Shown here: positions 20,921 to 31,021 of the stretch, piece after piece
How positions within the stretch are numbered: the first letter of the stretch is position 1
Layout: each line of letters starts with the position of its first letter
The notes under the pieces: generated by a model
What the model was told of the DNA's origin: nothing
Database searches by the model: none
What the model saw: the letters and a program-made list of their open reading frames with translations, nothing else
Program-made: the position numbers and the translations under genes
Source: Heloderma charlesbogerti
Lineage: Eukaryota; Chordata; Lepidosauria; Squamata; Helodermatidae
Length of the DNA stretch: 64,000 nucleotides
Assembly (NCBI GenBank): GCA_026122225.1
Contig: JANEZZ010002066.1
Span: 1,394,664 to 1,458,663, forward strand
Direction: 5' to 3'

Positions 20921-22015
20921 AAAGGAAAGGTTCCTCCTGTGCAAGCACCGAGTCATTGCTGACTCCTAGAGGGACGCTGCTCTCGCTGGCATTTTCATGG
21001 CAGACTGTAGCGGGGTGGTTTGCCATTGCCTTCCCCAGTCATGACTACCTTTCCCCCAGCAAGTTGGGTACTCATTTTACCAAACTCAGAAGGATGGTAG
21101 GCTGAGTCGACCTGAGCCAGCTACCCAAGACCCGGCTTCTGCCGGGATCGAACTCAGGCCGTGGGGAGAGTTTCAGTTGCAATACTGCCACCTACCACCA
21201 GGGATGGCAGAGAATTCCGCCACGTATCTCGGTGAGGCCGAATGCCAGTGCGTTCGGCCCCCCGAACTCCGTGGCGGAACGGCCTGCCACCCACTTCCCC
21301 CCGCGGATCCCCCCGGGACGAGACTGACCTGGGGCGGATCTTCCAGGTTGCGGCGGCGGCTCTGGCAGCGGCTTCGGTGGCGGTGGCTGGTCTTCCGACT
21401 GGCTGCCGCCGCCGCCATTTCCAGTCCGGTAAAAAACAAACCAAAAAAAAGACGTGATAGGCTACGTAAAGATTTACGTCGCCTATCATGGCTAGGTTTT
21501 TTTAAAAAAAACACACGATGTGATAGGCTACGTAAATCTTTACGCAGCCTATCATGGCTGGGTGGGTTAAAACAAAAAACAAAATGCGTACTCAAATGCA
21601 TTCCTTATTTTTGACCGTCTTAGTCTACGTAAATATTTACGTAGACTATGACGGCGAAAATAAAGGGGAATGCAAATAGCGTAGCGGGCGCTATTTGTGT
21701 CCCTTTTTGATTTGCCGTTTTAGCCTACATAAAGATTTACATAGGCTAAAACGGTGAATCCAAAAGGGATGCAAATAGCGCCCGCTACACTATTTGCATT
21801 CCCCTTTATTTTCACCATCATAGTCTACGTAAATATTTCGGAGCTGCCATGGAGCACAACTGACGATCAAGGATCCGGGGGGGAGGAACGGATCGCCTCC
21901 CCCTCCGGTCGAGGATTCCGTGGGGAGGGACGGAACTCCTCCCCCCCCATCAACATAATCCGCGAAAGATAAGTCACTTTCGTACATCCCTACCTACCAC
22001 TCTGCGCCACACGAG
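20921..22015 (-). mobile_element. Sauria-type tRNA-derived SINE, split by an F1 element
   Basis: Read on the minus strand it begins with GTGGCGCAGAGTGGTAGG (tRNA-like head with an A-box, plus-view 21993-22015). It resumes at 21198 with GGTGGCAGTATTGCAACTGA, and has a B-box-like GAGTTCGATCCCGGC. It passes through the conserved centre (GTAAAATGAGTACCCAACTT) and ends at about 20925 in CGGTGCTTGCACAGG then GGAACCTTTCCTTTC. This layout matches Sauria SINEs of squamates, transcribed by RNA polymerase III and mobilised by BovB-type LINEs. The insertion at 21199-21992 divides it. Confidence 0.9.
21199..21992 (-). mobile_element. F1 hAT-like MITE in Sauria SINE, TSD CCTACCAC
   Basis: Starts CAGGGATGGCAGAGAATTCC (end A; first base C rather than T) and ends CTTTCGTACATCCCTA (end B). 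The perfect duplication CCTACCAC lies at 21191-21198 and 21993-22000 within the SINE. The interior has GTGATAGGCTACGTAAAGAT, CTTAGTCTACGTAAATATTT and a central GTTTTAGCCTACATAAAG palindrome flanked by inverted GCAAATAGCG blocks. Donor-like motifs are weakened (ACTGACCTGG near 21325, AAGATAAGT near 21966). Non-coding. Confidence 0.93.
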
Positions 22016-22957
22016 TCTCTAGTTACATTGTTGGAGACATAATAGCAAATGCTCCTTCCTTCCTTCCTTCCTTCCTTAAAGTCTATTCTTATTTCCTTAG
22101 GATCAGACAGGGAGGTCACAAAAGTCGTCGTATGTGAAATAGGAAGCAATTATGTTTGAAGAGTTTTTAAATGCCTTAATCCATTTAGACGCAGGTATAC
22201 CAAACCTTGAACCAAATATATCTTTGTGCAAACTTGTTTCTTTTCACTCTAGATTTAGCAGACAAGCTGTCAGCTTCCCAGGATGCAGTGTACTGTATTG
22301 TAATTTATAGAAGCAGTTGGCAGGAATTTAGTAAAACATACACTTTTCATTCTTTGGATGCTTCCTTGCCCTGTGACCTGAAACGATAGCAAGAAAAAGT
22401 TTCTCCTTAGCTCATAAGTGCAAGTTACTCCTTAGCTTAGCAACATAACTATGTTCTCAAAGAAATCTAGGGGAATTTAGTTAATATCATAAATAACCAT
22501 AGATGGTAAAATGCTGGGTGAACATACACATATTCCCCCTGAAGAGATGTGCATTATCCCAATGTGGGCATAGAAGATAAATATCCCCTTGGGAGATGTG
22601 CCCATCTCCTCACTTCAGATAAGAATTGGGAGTAATAGAAGAGATGTGCAATGCACACACAGTTCCTTAGAACATCCTTGCAACATCATTCCTTGGCTCA
22701 GATACATTATTATCTAGAGCCCTCTACAGGTGTGAAAAACAAAACAAAACACATGTGTGAGGAGTGGGGATGCACCATGTAGTCCTGCACATGATGCTGC
22801 ACATTTCACATACCCCGTCCCCCTTACTGCATGTATAACCTGAACATTTGCAAGGAGGATGCCAAATGTGTACAGCTGTACTCAGGGTTCCAGATCATGT
22901 GGTGGTCTACACATGTAACACCCCCCCCCACAGATTGTACTGTATGCCAGGGTGGGG
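22016..22957. other. Unassigned AT-rich DNA
   Basis: No recognised repeat apart from a (TTCC)n tract at about 22052-22077. No convincing exon. Confidence 0.5.
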
Positions 22958-22965
22958 GTTGGTAA

Positions 22966-23799
22966 TAGGGCTGTACGGAAGTCACTTACCTTTTTGAAGG
23001 GTGACATTCGTGGCGGGGGGAGGTGCTCTGTCCCTCCCCCCTGAAATTCTGGCCGGCCGGCTCCGCTCCGCAGGGATTTTGCGGAGCTGCCGGCTGGCTC
23101 CACCAGGGGCCAGACATCTGGCCGCTGGCTAGCAGGGACGCAAATGTTTAAGTAAATGTTTACGTAGCCTATCACGGCTGATTTAAGAGAAAAAAAAACG
23201 CGCGTACGCAAATAGCGCCCATGGGCACCGCCATTTCCGTTACTTATTTTGGCACGTCTTAGTCTACGTAAACATTTACGTAGACTAAGACGGCGAAAAT
23301 AAGGGGAACGCAAATAGCGTAGCGTCTACGCTATTTGCGTTCCCCTTATTTTCGCCGTCTTAGTCTACGTAAATGTTTACGTAGACTAAGACGTGCCAAA
23401 ATAAGGAACGCAAATGGTGGTGCCCATGGGCGCTGCCATTTGCATATGCGCGTTTTTTTTTTCTTTTAAATCAGCCGTGATGGGCTACGTAAACATTTAC
23501 GTATCCTATCACGGTGTTTTTTAAAAATCTAGCCATGATAGGCTACGTAAATCTTGATGTAGCCTATCATGTTTCTTTTTTTTTTTTTACTGGAAATGGC
23601 GGTGGTGGCAGCTGGTCGGAAGACCGGCCGCCACAGCTGCCACCGCCGCTGGAGCTGCCGCCGCCAGGAAGATCCGCCCAAGGTAAGTCCTGTCCCGGGG
23701 GGGCGGGGGGGCAGACTGTTCCGCCACCAATTTCGGGGGGCCGAATGCACTGGCATTCGGCCTCCCCAAGATTTGTGGCGAAATTCTCTGACATCCCTA
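22966..23799 (+). mobile_element. F1 hAT-like MITE, TSD GTTGGTAA; clearest nested palindrome
   Basis: Starts TAGGGCTGTACGGAAGTCAC (end B) and ends CTGACATCCCTA (end A). The perfect duplication GTTGGTAA is at 22958-22965 and 23800-23807. The central 370 bp or so is one palindrome centred on 23324. Palindrome CTTAGTCTACGTAAACA at 23258-23289 is mirrored by 23359-23390, and CAAATAGCGTAG / CTACGCTATTTG forms the core. Outer modules are P3 and P1 (GTGATGGGCTACGTAAACAT). The right arm reads GAAATGGCGGTGGTGGCAGC, then AAGGTAAGT at 23680-23688. End B carries ACTTACCT. Non-coding. Confidence 0.95.
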
Positions 23800-23807
23800 G
23801 TTGGTAA

Positions 23808-24210
23808 CATTTGCATTGCTGGAGACAGGTCTACACATCATGGCCCCACTCGCCTCTTGCATGTTACAGTAAGCTACTACTTCGAATGTCCAAACAAGGC
23901 TTAAGGATTGTATGTTCATTGCATTGCACAAGTGGGCTTCACAGTGGGCACATTGCACAGAGGACTTCATAAATCATTATTAAGAATTGTATATTGGCTT
24001 AACTCTGGCCTGACATCTGAGAGCTTCTTCAGTTGCTCCAGGAAATTCAAAAGAAACAAGACTGAGATGCATTCTCTCACGGTGCTTCCAGGCCTTGTCT
24101 GAAGGGTGGATGCCCACATAATCCCATGGGGTCCTGTGCATTATTCCGATGTGAACGGATGTTTTCCGACTGAAGATGGGGAAGTCAGTCTAATTTTAAT
24201 TCATGCCTCT
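23808..24210. other. Unassigned DNA
   Basis: Single-copy-looking sequence between two hAT-like elements, with no repeat or exon recognised. Confidence 0.5.
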
Positions 24211-24218
24211 TTCACATG

Positions 24219-24650
24219 TAGGAATGGATGAACTTAGTGTGGTCCAGGTCATGCGCTACTCACCAGACACTCCCTGGGCAGTCTGTGACCACCTGGCCCC
24301 TCGCTGAGCTGCCATTTTACATAAAAATGGAGGGTCGGCCTTTTTCATAGAGGCCAATTTTATACAAATGGCGGCCCTAAACCGGTCATTTATGCAAAAT
24401 TACAGGTGCAAATTGCCAGTCACAGCTGTATACTTCTATAAATGGTTGCTTTACAGCCGCCATTTGCATAACAAAAAAGGCTGAGCTTCCATTTTGTGGC
24501 ACAGCGAGGGATCAAAGATTTCCGCATTTGCCCAACTCAGTGCACAGTTAGTTGGGCCAGCGCAGGGATCCGTGCACTGGCATCTGGGGGGCTGAGCTGG
24601 CAATTTTTTTCAGGGCCTTGAGTCCCAGCCAGATACACGTAACATCCCTA
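24219..24650. mobile_element. F4 hAT-like MITE, TSD TTCACAT(G/T)
   Basis: Starts TAGGAATGGATG and ends ACACGTAACATCCCTA. Flanks TTCACATG (24211-24218) and TTCACATT (24651-24658) match at 7 of 8. The interior is unlike F1: inverted blocks built on GCTGCCATTTTACATAAAAA and ACAAATGGCGGCCC, and 'GGCCAGCGCAGGGATCCGTG'. It resembles the outer element at 1-1160. Non-coding. Confidence 0.8.
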
Positions 24651-24680
24651 TTCACATTTGTCCATCTGCCGGTAAGACCA

Positions 24681-24812
24681 GCCTTCCCCAATCTGGTGCC
24701 CTCCAGATGCTTTGGACAACAGCTCCCAGTATCCATGACAATTCCTGCTGGCTGGGGCTGATGGATGTTGGTTCAAACCATCTGGAGGGAGTTGTAGTTT
24801 TCAGGTTGGGGG
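24681..24812. mobile_element. Short palindromic MITE ('CCCCAACCTGGTGCCCTCCAG' type)
   Basis: CCTTCCCCAATCTGGTGCCC then TCCAGATGCTTTGGAC at the left is mirrored by CAAACCATCTGGAGGG ... TTTTCAGGTTGGGGG at the right, around 'GCTGGCTGGGGCTGATGG'. It is a common non-autonomous fold-back repeat of amniotes. Its relative at 43946-44068 has an 8-bp TSD, so hAT is the likely superfamily. Confidence 0.75.
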
Positions 24813-25140
24813 ACAGTGACAATACATATTTCTAAATTTATTTGTCTCTCAAAGTTTGTATTGAATGTATATTGATACTTTTTTTTTTTTAGTTGAGGAC
24901 TGCATCACAATATTTGAAGAATTGATAGTTAAGTTCCCATGTGTACATTAGTCTGAGAAGTGTTGGTCAGGTCAGTTTATATTGGAATTTTCAAATTATT
25001 GAATTCCTGAAACATTCCTGGTCCCAAGTGGAGATATGCCAATCTCCTTCCCTTTGGACAAGGTCTACAAGGATGGGGAGGGTAGTGTGTACCATTCCTT
25101 TTCTTTCTGCTTCCTTGGAACCTGCATCACAAGTATTATT

Positions 25141-25203
25141 ATTTTTATTATTTATTACATTTCTATACAGCCCAATAGCTGAAACTCTCTGGGTGGTTAT
25201 CAT
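25141..25203 (-). mobile_element. L2 3'-end tip
   Basis: TTTATTACATTTCTATACAG then CCCAATAGCTGAAACTCTCT matches the 3' end of the L2 copy at 16610. It is a very short 5'-truncated insertion. Confidence 0.75.
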
Positions 25204-25241
25204 TAATTATCATTATCATGCTCCTAATTGGTGATAGCTAC

Positions 25242-25652
25242 TAGGGATGTATGAGAATTTTGCTTTTGCTTGTAAAACATGCAAGCATGCCCTGTTTGAA
25301 GCAGAGAATGCAATTGTAAGCATGCATCCACTGAAAATGTTCGCGAATTGCCCGATGTGTGCTTGCATTCGATTTGCGCAACTTTCCCAGTTTCATTTTG
25401 CGCAAATTTCCTGATTTGCGCAAATTTCCCCCATAGACCTATAGACTGAACCAGCCCTGCTTTAGACTATGGAGAAGAGTGGCACAAATTAGGAAATTTG
25501 CAGAAATGTCACACCCATTTTGCGCACGTTTTCCATTCACGAAGTGTGAGCAGCAATCGCAAACATGAACAGGAATTGGGCCTGAGATCAGTGGTGAGAC
25601 GATGTCTGGTGAATCCTAGCAATCTCGAACGTCACTCATTCACCCATCCCTA
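25242..25652. mobile_element. F3 hAT-like MITE
   Basis: Starts TAGGGATGTATGAGAATTTT and ends TCACCCATCCCTA. The interior includes GCATGCCCTGTTTGAAGC and TTTGCGCAAATTTCC, and is closely similar to 38716-39089. The flanks (ATAGCTAC and GGTTTTAC) do not form a clean TSD, so the insertion site has changed or one boundary is off. Non-coding. Confidence 0.7.
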
Positions 25653-26364
25653 GGTTTTACTAGAGCTTATGTGTTTGAATGTGTTCTGAAAGCTGTCTCC
25701 ATCATGCACATGTTTGGCACATTTCTCATCCAAAGGAGTCAGATCCGCTACCCCCTGCTGATTCTTACAAATACTATATGATCCAAGATAGATTCTTTTC
25801 TTTTTATAACAGAAAGGAAAAGGTACATGACATAAATAAAGTATCTTCTGTATTGACCATAAAAAATGGTCAGGCTTGTCTCTCTGCTCCTTGCTGTTAA
25901 AGTGTTCTGCTTTGAAACAGAAGTAACTTCACCCTTGCAGGAAAATGATAGTAATTTGTGCACTGGATGTTGTAGCAAGCTTCAAATAGAAAAGGTTTAA
26001 CTTTCTCTAGTATATCAAATTGTAGCCTATTTGTGTCCCGTTTTTATGCACCTTTGTTGGATCTTTGTGCAGGGCTGTAGTATTCAGTTCACTTCATATC
26101 TTGTTATCGTGCGCTTCAGTGGAGGTATTCTGGTAACAACTGTTTGCATCTCACTAGGTGTCCTATCCCACAAGTAAAGAATTAGGGTCTATTCTAATCT
26201 ATTCTAGGTGGAATAAAAACTTTGAAAGATGCTGACCTGGCTGTTAAGCAAAGGTTGGTAACCCATGATGCTACTTAAATCGAAACAATTAATAGATGCT
26301 GAAGTGTAGACACAATAAAATTAGGATGAATGTATTGAAACTCAAAAGGAATTCCATCCCCAAA

Positions 26365-26400
<36 letters not shown>

Positions 26401-26544
26401 CACACACACATATATTCATTTCTAAGCAAAATATTTCCCCTTTTTAAAAAATGGCAATTACATGTTTGTCAGCTTCTATGTATGATTCCATAATTTACCA
26501 TTTTTCCTTCAAAGGTTTTAATTAAATGCACTCCCTGGGTTTTT
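25653..26544. other. Unassigned DNA with compound microsatellite
   Basis: No exon or transposon recognised. Contains (TC)n(TA)n(CA)n at 26365-26412. Confidence 0.5.
26365..26412. repeat. Compound (TC)n(TA)n(CA)n microsatellite
   Basis: Three adjoining dinucleotide runs, each alternating cleanly. Confidence 0.95.
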
Positions 26545-27136
26545 TAGGGATGGACAAAAGTCCCTTACCTGGTCTCACAGCTGTTTTTGGTGGGGGGGGA
26601 GGTGCTTCATTTCTCCCCCCGAAATTCTTGGCGGGTGGGGAGGTGCCCCACCCCTCCCCGCCGAAATTCTGGCTGGGGGGGAGCGCCCCGTCTCCCCGGC
26701 CGCGAAAGAAAAAAGTAAAGTGTAAAAAACCCCCAATGTGATAGGCTTCGTAAAGATTTACGTAGCCTATCATGGCTAGATTTTCAAAGTCAGCCGTGAT
26801 AGGCTACGTAAAGATTTACGTAGCCTATCACGGCTGACTTTGAAAATCTATCCGTTCTAGGCTACGTAAATCTTTACATAGCCTATCACGTTTGTTTTGT
26901 TTTTACACTTTACTTGGAAATGGCGGCGGCCAGTCAGAAGACCGGCCGCCGCCGCCACCAAAACGCTGCCAAAACGCCGCCAGGACCCACCGCCGCGAGG
27001 GACATTCATCCACAGTAAGTCCCATCCCGGGGTGGGGTGGGGGGGTGTTGGAGAATTTCCCCACCAATTTCGGGGGGCCGAATGCGTTGGCATTCGGCCT
27101 CCCGGAGATTCGTGAAGAAATTCTCCGACATTCCTA
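26545..27136 (+). mobile_element. F1 hAT-like MITE
   Basis: Starts TAGGGATGGACAAAAGTCCC (end B) and ends TCTCCGACATTCCTA (end A). The interior is three P1 palindromes in series (GTGATAGGCTACGTAAAG and mirrors). The right arm has GAAATGGCGGCGGCCAGTC, then CACAGTAAGT near 27012. CTTACCTGG near 26564-26572 is the minus-strand donor. The flanks GGGTTTTT and GTTTTGAT do not match well, so the TSD is eroded or slipped in the T run. Confidence 0.85.
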
Positions 27137-27249
27137 GTTTTGATACACATATCTTTTCACATGAGGCTGTACATTGTTACTGATTTTTTAGTCTTCAAGC
27201 TATAGAAACTTTTGCTCTCATGTATGTATAATTTGTTCAACATTGTAAT

Positions 27250-27648
27250 TAGGGATGTATGGACTGTGCAAAATCTACTCTGTGTTTCGCGGATTGTCGG
27301 GTGCCTTTTGTTCTGTCGTCCACCCACAGACAGATGCGAATATTATTTTTTCGTCATGCAGAAAAATATGCAAATAATTACATAAGTACTTACGTAAGTA
27401 TTTACATAAATTACCTTAGTACAGAACATTTCACGTATTGTCCCCCATTTCATTCAGTGTTTCCTCAGCAGAAACTCACGTATTTTCCGATGGATTTATA
27501 TGCATAAATTTCAGAAAAGTAAAAAAATCACCCGAAGTCCACGGACTCTGCATGGCCTGTAGGTGTCACTCCACAGCGGATTCCACAGGTCAGATTCTCA
27601 GAAATCTGAGCTCATTTTTGTCTGTCTCAAATTTCTCCAGCATCCCTA
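27250..27648 (+). mobile_element. F2 hAT-like MITE, TSD ATTGTAAT
   Basis: Starts TAGGGATGTATGGACTGTGC and ends TTTCTCCAGCATCCCTA. The perfect duplication ATTGTAAT is at 27242-27249 and 27649-27656. The interior has TTCGTCATGCAGAAAAATAT, then AATTACATAAGTACTTACGT and TTTCCTCAGCAGAAACTCAC. Other copies are at 41821, 48757, 54064 (reversed) and 58379. Non-coding. Confidence 0.92.
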
Positions 27649-27656
27649 ATTGTAAT

Positions 27657-29301
27657 GCATTATGGTATATGTATTCTTAAAACCAAACAGTTGCAATTTG
27701 GCACAAAAGGTGTTTACAGAAAATATCACAGCAGGTTCTGTATTCTTACAATATTTTGCAACATCTGTATTTTTATGGTGGAGTGGAGTTGTGCTAAACT
27801 AGTTGTGCTAAACTTCATGTGTACCCAGAAGTAAGTCTCTTTGAGTTCAATGGGGCTTACTCTGAAAGAGGTCTTTATAGGATTTCGGTGTGAGAATTTA
27901 TTTAACAATAAATAGGTAATAGCACAACAACCCCATTGTTCCATGATGAACTAGCACAAGAGTTTGGTGGGAGCATTGTGGATTTCAGTAAGGGATGGCA
28001 GAATTTGGGAATCTCTGCTATCATCTTGGATTCCACATATTTTACAAATGTTGGAGGTGCCCTGGATTCTATCAGCAATAACTACTCCAGAAGACTGAAA
28101 TATGGAGGCAACCAAATCTACAGCCAGATTCCATGGTGGGAGGCAGTTGAGGAGAAAAGCAAGGGGTCATAGGTAAATGGTATCACACATGCCTTACATG
28201 AAAAACATTGCAGGTTTCGTCCTTAACATCTCCTGTTGAACCCAAGTAACAGGGCTGGGCCAGATCCATGTTTGGGATCTTAGCTGCTACCAATCAGAGT
28301 AGACCATTGCAGGCTAGATAGGGCAGTGGTCTGACTCAGAGAGTAAAACAGCTAAAGACGTAAACACTATTAGATTTGAGTAGAGCCACTTGCAAAAATA
28401 AGAGGCATTGATTGTATTTATTTCCTTTTGTTCCTGCTAGTTAAGGCACAGTTACCATTCAGAAGTGACTGGAGTCTTCCTCCAAGCGTCTGCAGGTCAC
28501 CTTTAACAAGATAGACTTTCTAATGGTTCACTTCAAAGGGCAGAAGCAGCAATCATCGTGTCTGCTCATTTGATAGATTCTGACAAAGTAAAGGACAAAT
28601 TCATTTTTGTCGTTCAAGACAAGGCTGTTCAAAGCAGCCCCCAACCGTGATGCTCGCGACTGCTCTGCAATATTATTTATAGCTACAGAGCCTGTGAGCC
28701 ACCCATACATGTTTGGTAGTGATTAGTTAAACTGAAGCTTTGTTGGGGCTTTCCTCTACTGTGCTGGCTGAGCGTTCAGTATAACTCCTGACTACAGTAC
28801 AGCTCCTGAGTTAGTGCAGCGTTGTGATGGTTGTCTCAACCATTTGGAGAAAGGGTTGCTCAAAAATGTAAAAACACAAACAAAGAACCCTTACAAAATC
28901 CTGCTTGTAGATTGCTGGGAAAGCAGTGGAGCACAGGGCCTTGCTCACTACTCAAATGCACTCCAAAATTTCTCTGCCCACCCCAAATGCTGCCACCTTT
29001 TTCCCTGCCCAGAAAGCTTAACTGGAACCAGAGAAGGGAGAGGCAGCAAAGGTGGGAAGAATGGTTCCAGCATCTTGATGGATCATCCTTTCCAACAGAG
29101 GAGAGTGCCAGTCCCAGGATCCTCTGTGGGAAAACAATGTTATTTGCATCAGGTTCTACCAAGGAAAGGGCAAGGAAGGGGGATGAAGGCCTTACTGGCA
29201 GTACTGTCTTGGGACTGGCAGTTGCCATCTTTTTTTTGCCCATAATTCCTCTGTGAAAGACGCCATATGATGACATAGCATTGTTCCAAGGGGAATCTGG
29301 G
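27657..29301. other. Unassigned DNA
   Basis: About 1.6 kb without a clear transposon or exon. A fragment near 28300-28350 (GTCTGACTCAGAGAGTAAAA) may be a relic of the tRNA-SINE tail seen at 47046, but it is too short to call. Confidence 0.45.
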
Positions 29302-29413
29302 GCTGCATGTAGGGATGTACGAAAGTTCTGCCACGGATCTCGGGGAGGCCGAATGCCAGCGCATTCGGCCCCCCGAAATTGGGGGCGGAACGGCCCCCGC
29401 CCCCCGGGACGGG

Positions 29414-29422
29414 ACTTACCTG
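29414..29422 (-). promoter_or_regulatory. Perfect 5' splice-site-like motif, outward-facing
   Basis: Plus-strand ACTTACCTG, read on the minus strand as CAG|GTAAGT, is fully complementary to the 5' end of U1 snRNA. It lies about 105 bases inside the left terminus of the element at 29310-30226. Whether it is used is unknown. Confidence 0.6.
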
Positions 29423-30199
29423 GGGCGGATCTTCCTGGTGGCAGCGGCTCCAGTGGCGGCTCCAGCGGCAGTTTGGCAGCGGCAGCTGCGGCAGCCAGTC
29501 TTCCGCCATCATTTCCAAGTTTAAAAAAAAAAAACACCAAAAAAAGTGATAGGCTATGTAAAGATTTACATAGCCTATCACGGCTAAATTTTAAAAAACA
29601 TCGTGATAGGCTACGTAAATCTTTACATACCCTATCACGGCTGATTAAAAAACAAAACGCGTGTACGCAAATAGCGGCGCCCATGGGCGCCACCATTTGC
29701 ATTCCTTATTTTGGCACGTCTTAGTCTACGTAAACATTTACGTAGACTACGGCAAAAATAAGGGGAACACAAATAGCGTAGACATTACGCTATTTGCGTT
29801 CCCCTTATTTTCGCCGTAGTCTACGTAAATGTTTACGTAAACTAAGATGTGCCAAAATAAGGAACACAAATGGCAGCGCCCATGGGCGCCGCCATTTGCG
29901 TACACGCATTTGTTTTTTAAATCAGCCGTGATAGGCTACGTAAACATTTACGTAGCCTATCACGGCTGACTGCAGGGACGCAAACAGCGGCGGTTACAGC
30001 CGTCGCCATTTGTGTCCCTGATAGCCAGTGGCCGGATGTCTGGCCGCTGACAGAGCCGGCCGGCGGCTCCGCAGAATCCCTGCGGAGCGGAGCCGGCCGG
30101 CCAGGATTTGGGGGGGGAGAGACGGAGTGCCTCCCCCCCGGCCAGAATTTTGGGGAGAGGGACGGAGTGCCTCCCCCCAGCATCAGCATAATCCGTGAA

Positions 30200-30208
30200 C
30201 AGGTAAGT
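30200..30208 (+). promoter_or_regulatory. Perfect 5' splice-site-like motif, outward-facing
   Basis: CAG|GTAAGT, a nine-of-nine donor consensus, lies 18 bases inside the right terminus of the same element. Together with 29414-29422 it gives one element two diverging donor-like sites. Confidence 0.6.
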
Positions 30209-30538
30209 GACTTTCACACATCCTTAGCTGCATGGAATGGTGCCTACCAGCTTGCCCAAAGTTGTCTATGGAGAACCTCCAGCACAGCCCTAATTACAAC
30301 ATGCCCCCTTCTCTTTAGGAGCTCCCTTTCTCCCAAATTGGGTTGGGTTGATGATGAATCCATTACATTATCATAGTGTCCTTCTTCGAAGGAGTTCAGG
30401 GAGGCATATGTAGTTCCCCCCACACACACAGTTATTCTCACAGCAACCATGTGAGTTAGGTTAAGCTTAGATGGTCACTGGCCACAGTCAGCTTCATGGC
30501 TGAGTCAAGATTTTAATCTGACTCTCCCTGGTTTTAGT

Positions 30539-30932
30539 TAGGGATGTTGGAGGAATCTGTTTGAGGGGGTGGCACTCGATGAGCTTTCATTTTTTTGGCT
30601 TCCCCAGACTTTGGTCTGTTTTGCGCTAACTGGCCCAACTCAGTCTGCAATGAGCTGGGCCAGTTATCAGATTTTCCTTTTTTTAATTTGCGCAAATTAT
30701 GGGTGAATCTTGCACATTAATGTAATTAGCATAAATTTGCAAACGTTTTGACTGCAATTTGTGGAAATCTCTATTGCGCAAATTTTGGCCTGACACAGAA
30801 AAAATATGCAGAAAGTCCCCGGGGTATGGGGAAAACCCACGGCTCTTCTAAAAAATGCAAGCCAAGTCAGGCACGCAGTGGAACTCTGTCAAGACCAAAA
30901 AGGACCAAATTTCCAAGCAACAGACACCCCTA
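30539..30932. mobile_element. hAT-like MITE, TSD GTTTTAG(T/A)
   Basis: Starts TAGGGATGTTGGAGGAATCT and ends CAACAGACACCCCTA. Flanks GTTTTAGT (30531-30538) and GTTTTAGA (30933-30940) match at 7 of 8. The interior has TGGCCCAACTCAGTCTGC mirrored by GAGCTGGGCCAGTT, and TTTGCGCAAATT-type motifs shared with F3. Non-coding. Confidence 0.82.
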
Positions 30933-31021
30933 GTTTTAGAATCATAGAATGCTACAGTTGGAAGGGGCCTATAACACCATCAAGCCCAACCCCCTGCTCA
31001 ATTCAGTTTTCCAAGTCAGAG

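Larger units (their letters stand above)
29310..30226 (-). mobile_element. F1 hAT-like MITE, TSD GCTGCATG
   Basis: Starts TAGGGATGTACGAAAGTTCT and continues with the end A arm (GCCACGGATCTCGG...). It ends ACTTTCACACATCCTTA (end B). The perfect duplication GCTGCATG is at 29302-29309 and 30227-30234. ACTTACCTG at 29414-29422 (minus-strand donor) and CAGGTAAGT at 30200-30208 (plus-strand donor) are both full nine-base consensus matches and point outward. The interior is the F1 palindrome set with GTCTACGTAAATGTTTACG and CAAATAGCG blocks. The first 16 bases look end-B-like joined to an end A arm, perhaps by recombination. Confidence 0.94.

Noticed and set aside
28814..29256. Open frames of about 140 codons, both strands
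   Set aside because: No recognised domain, overlapping alternative frames, and no splice or promoter context.
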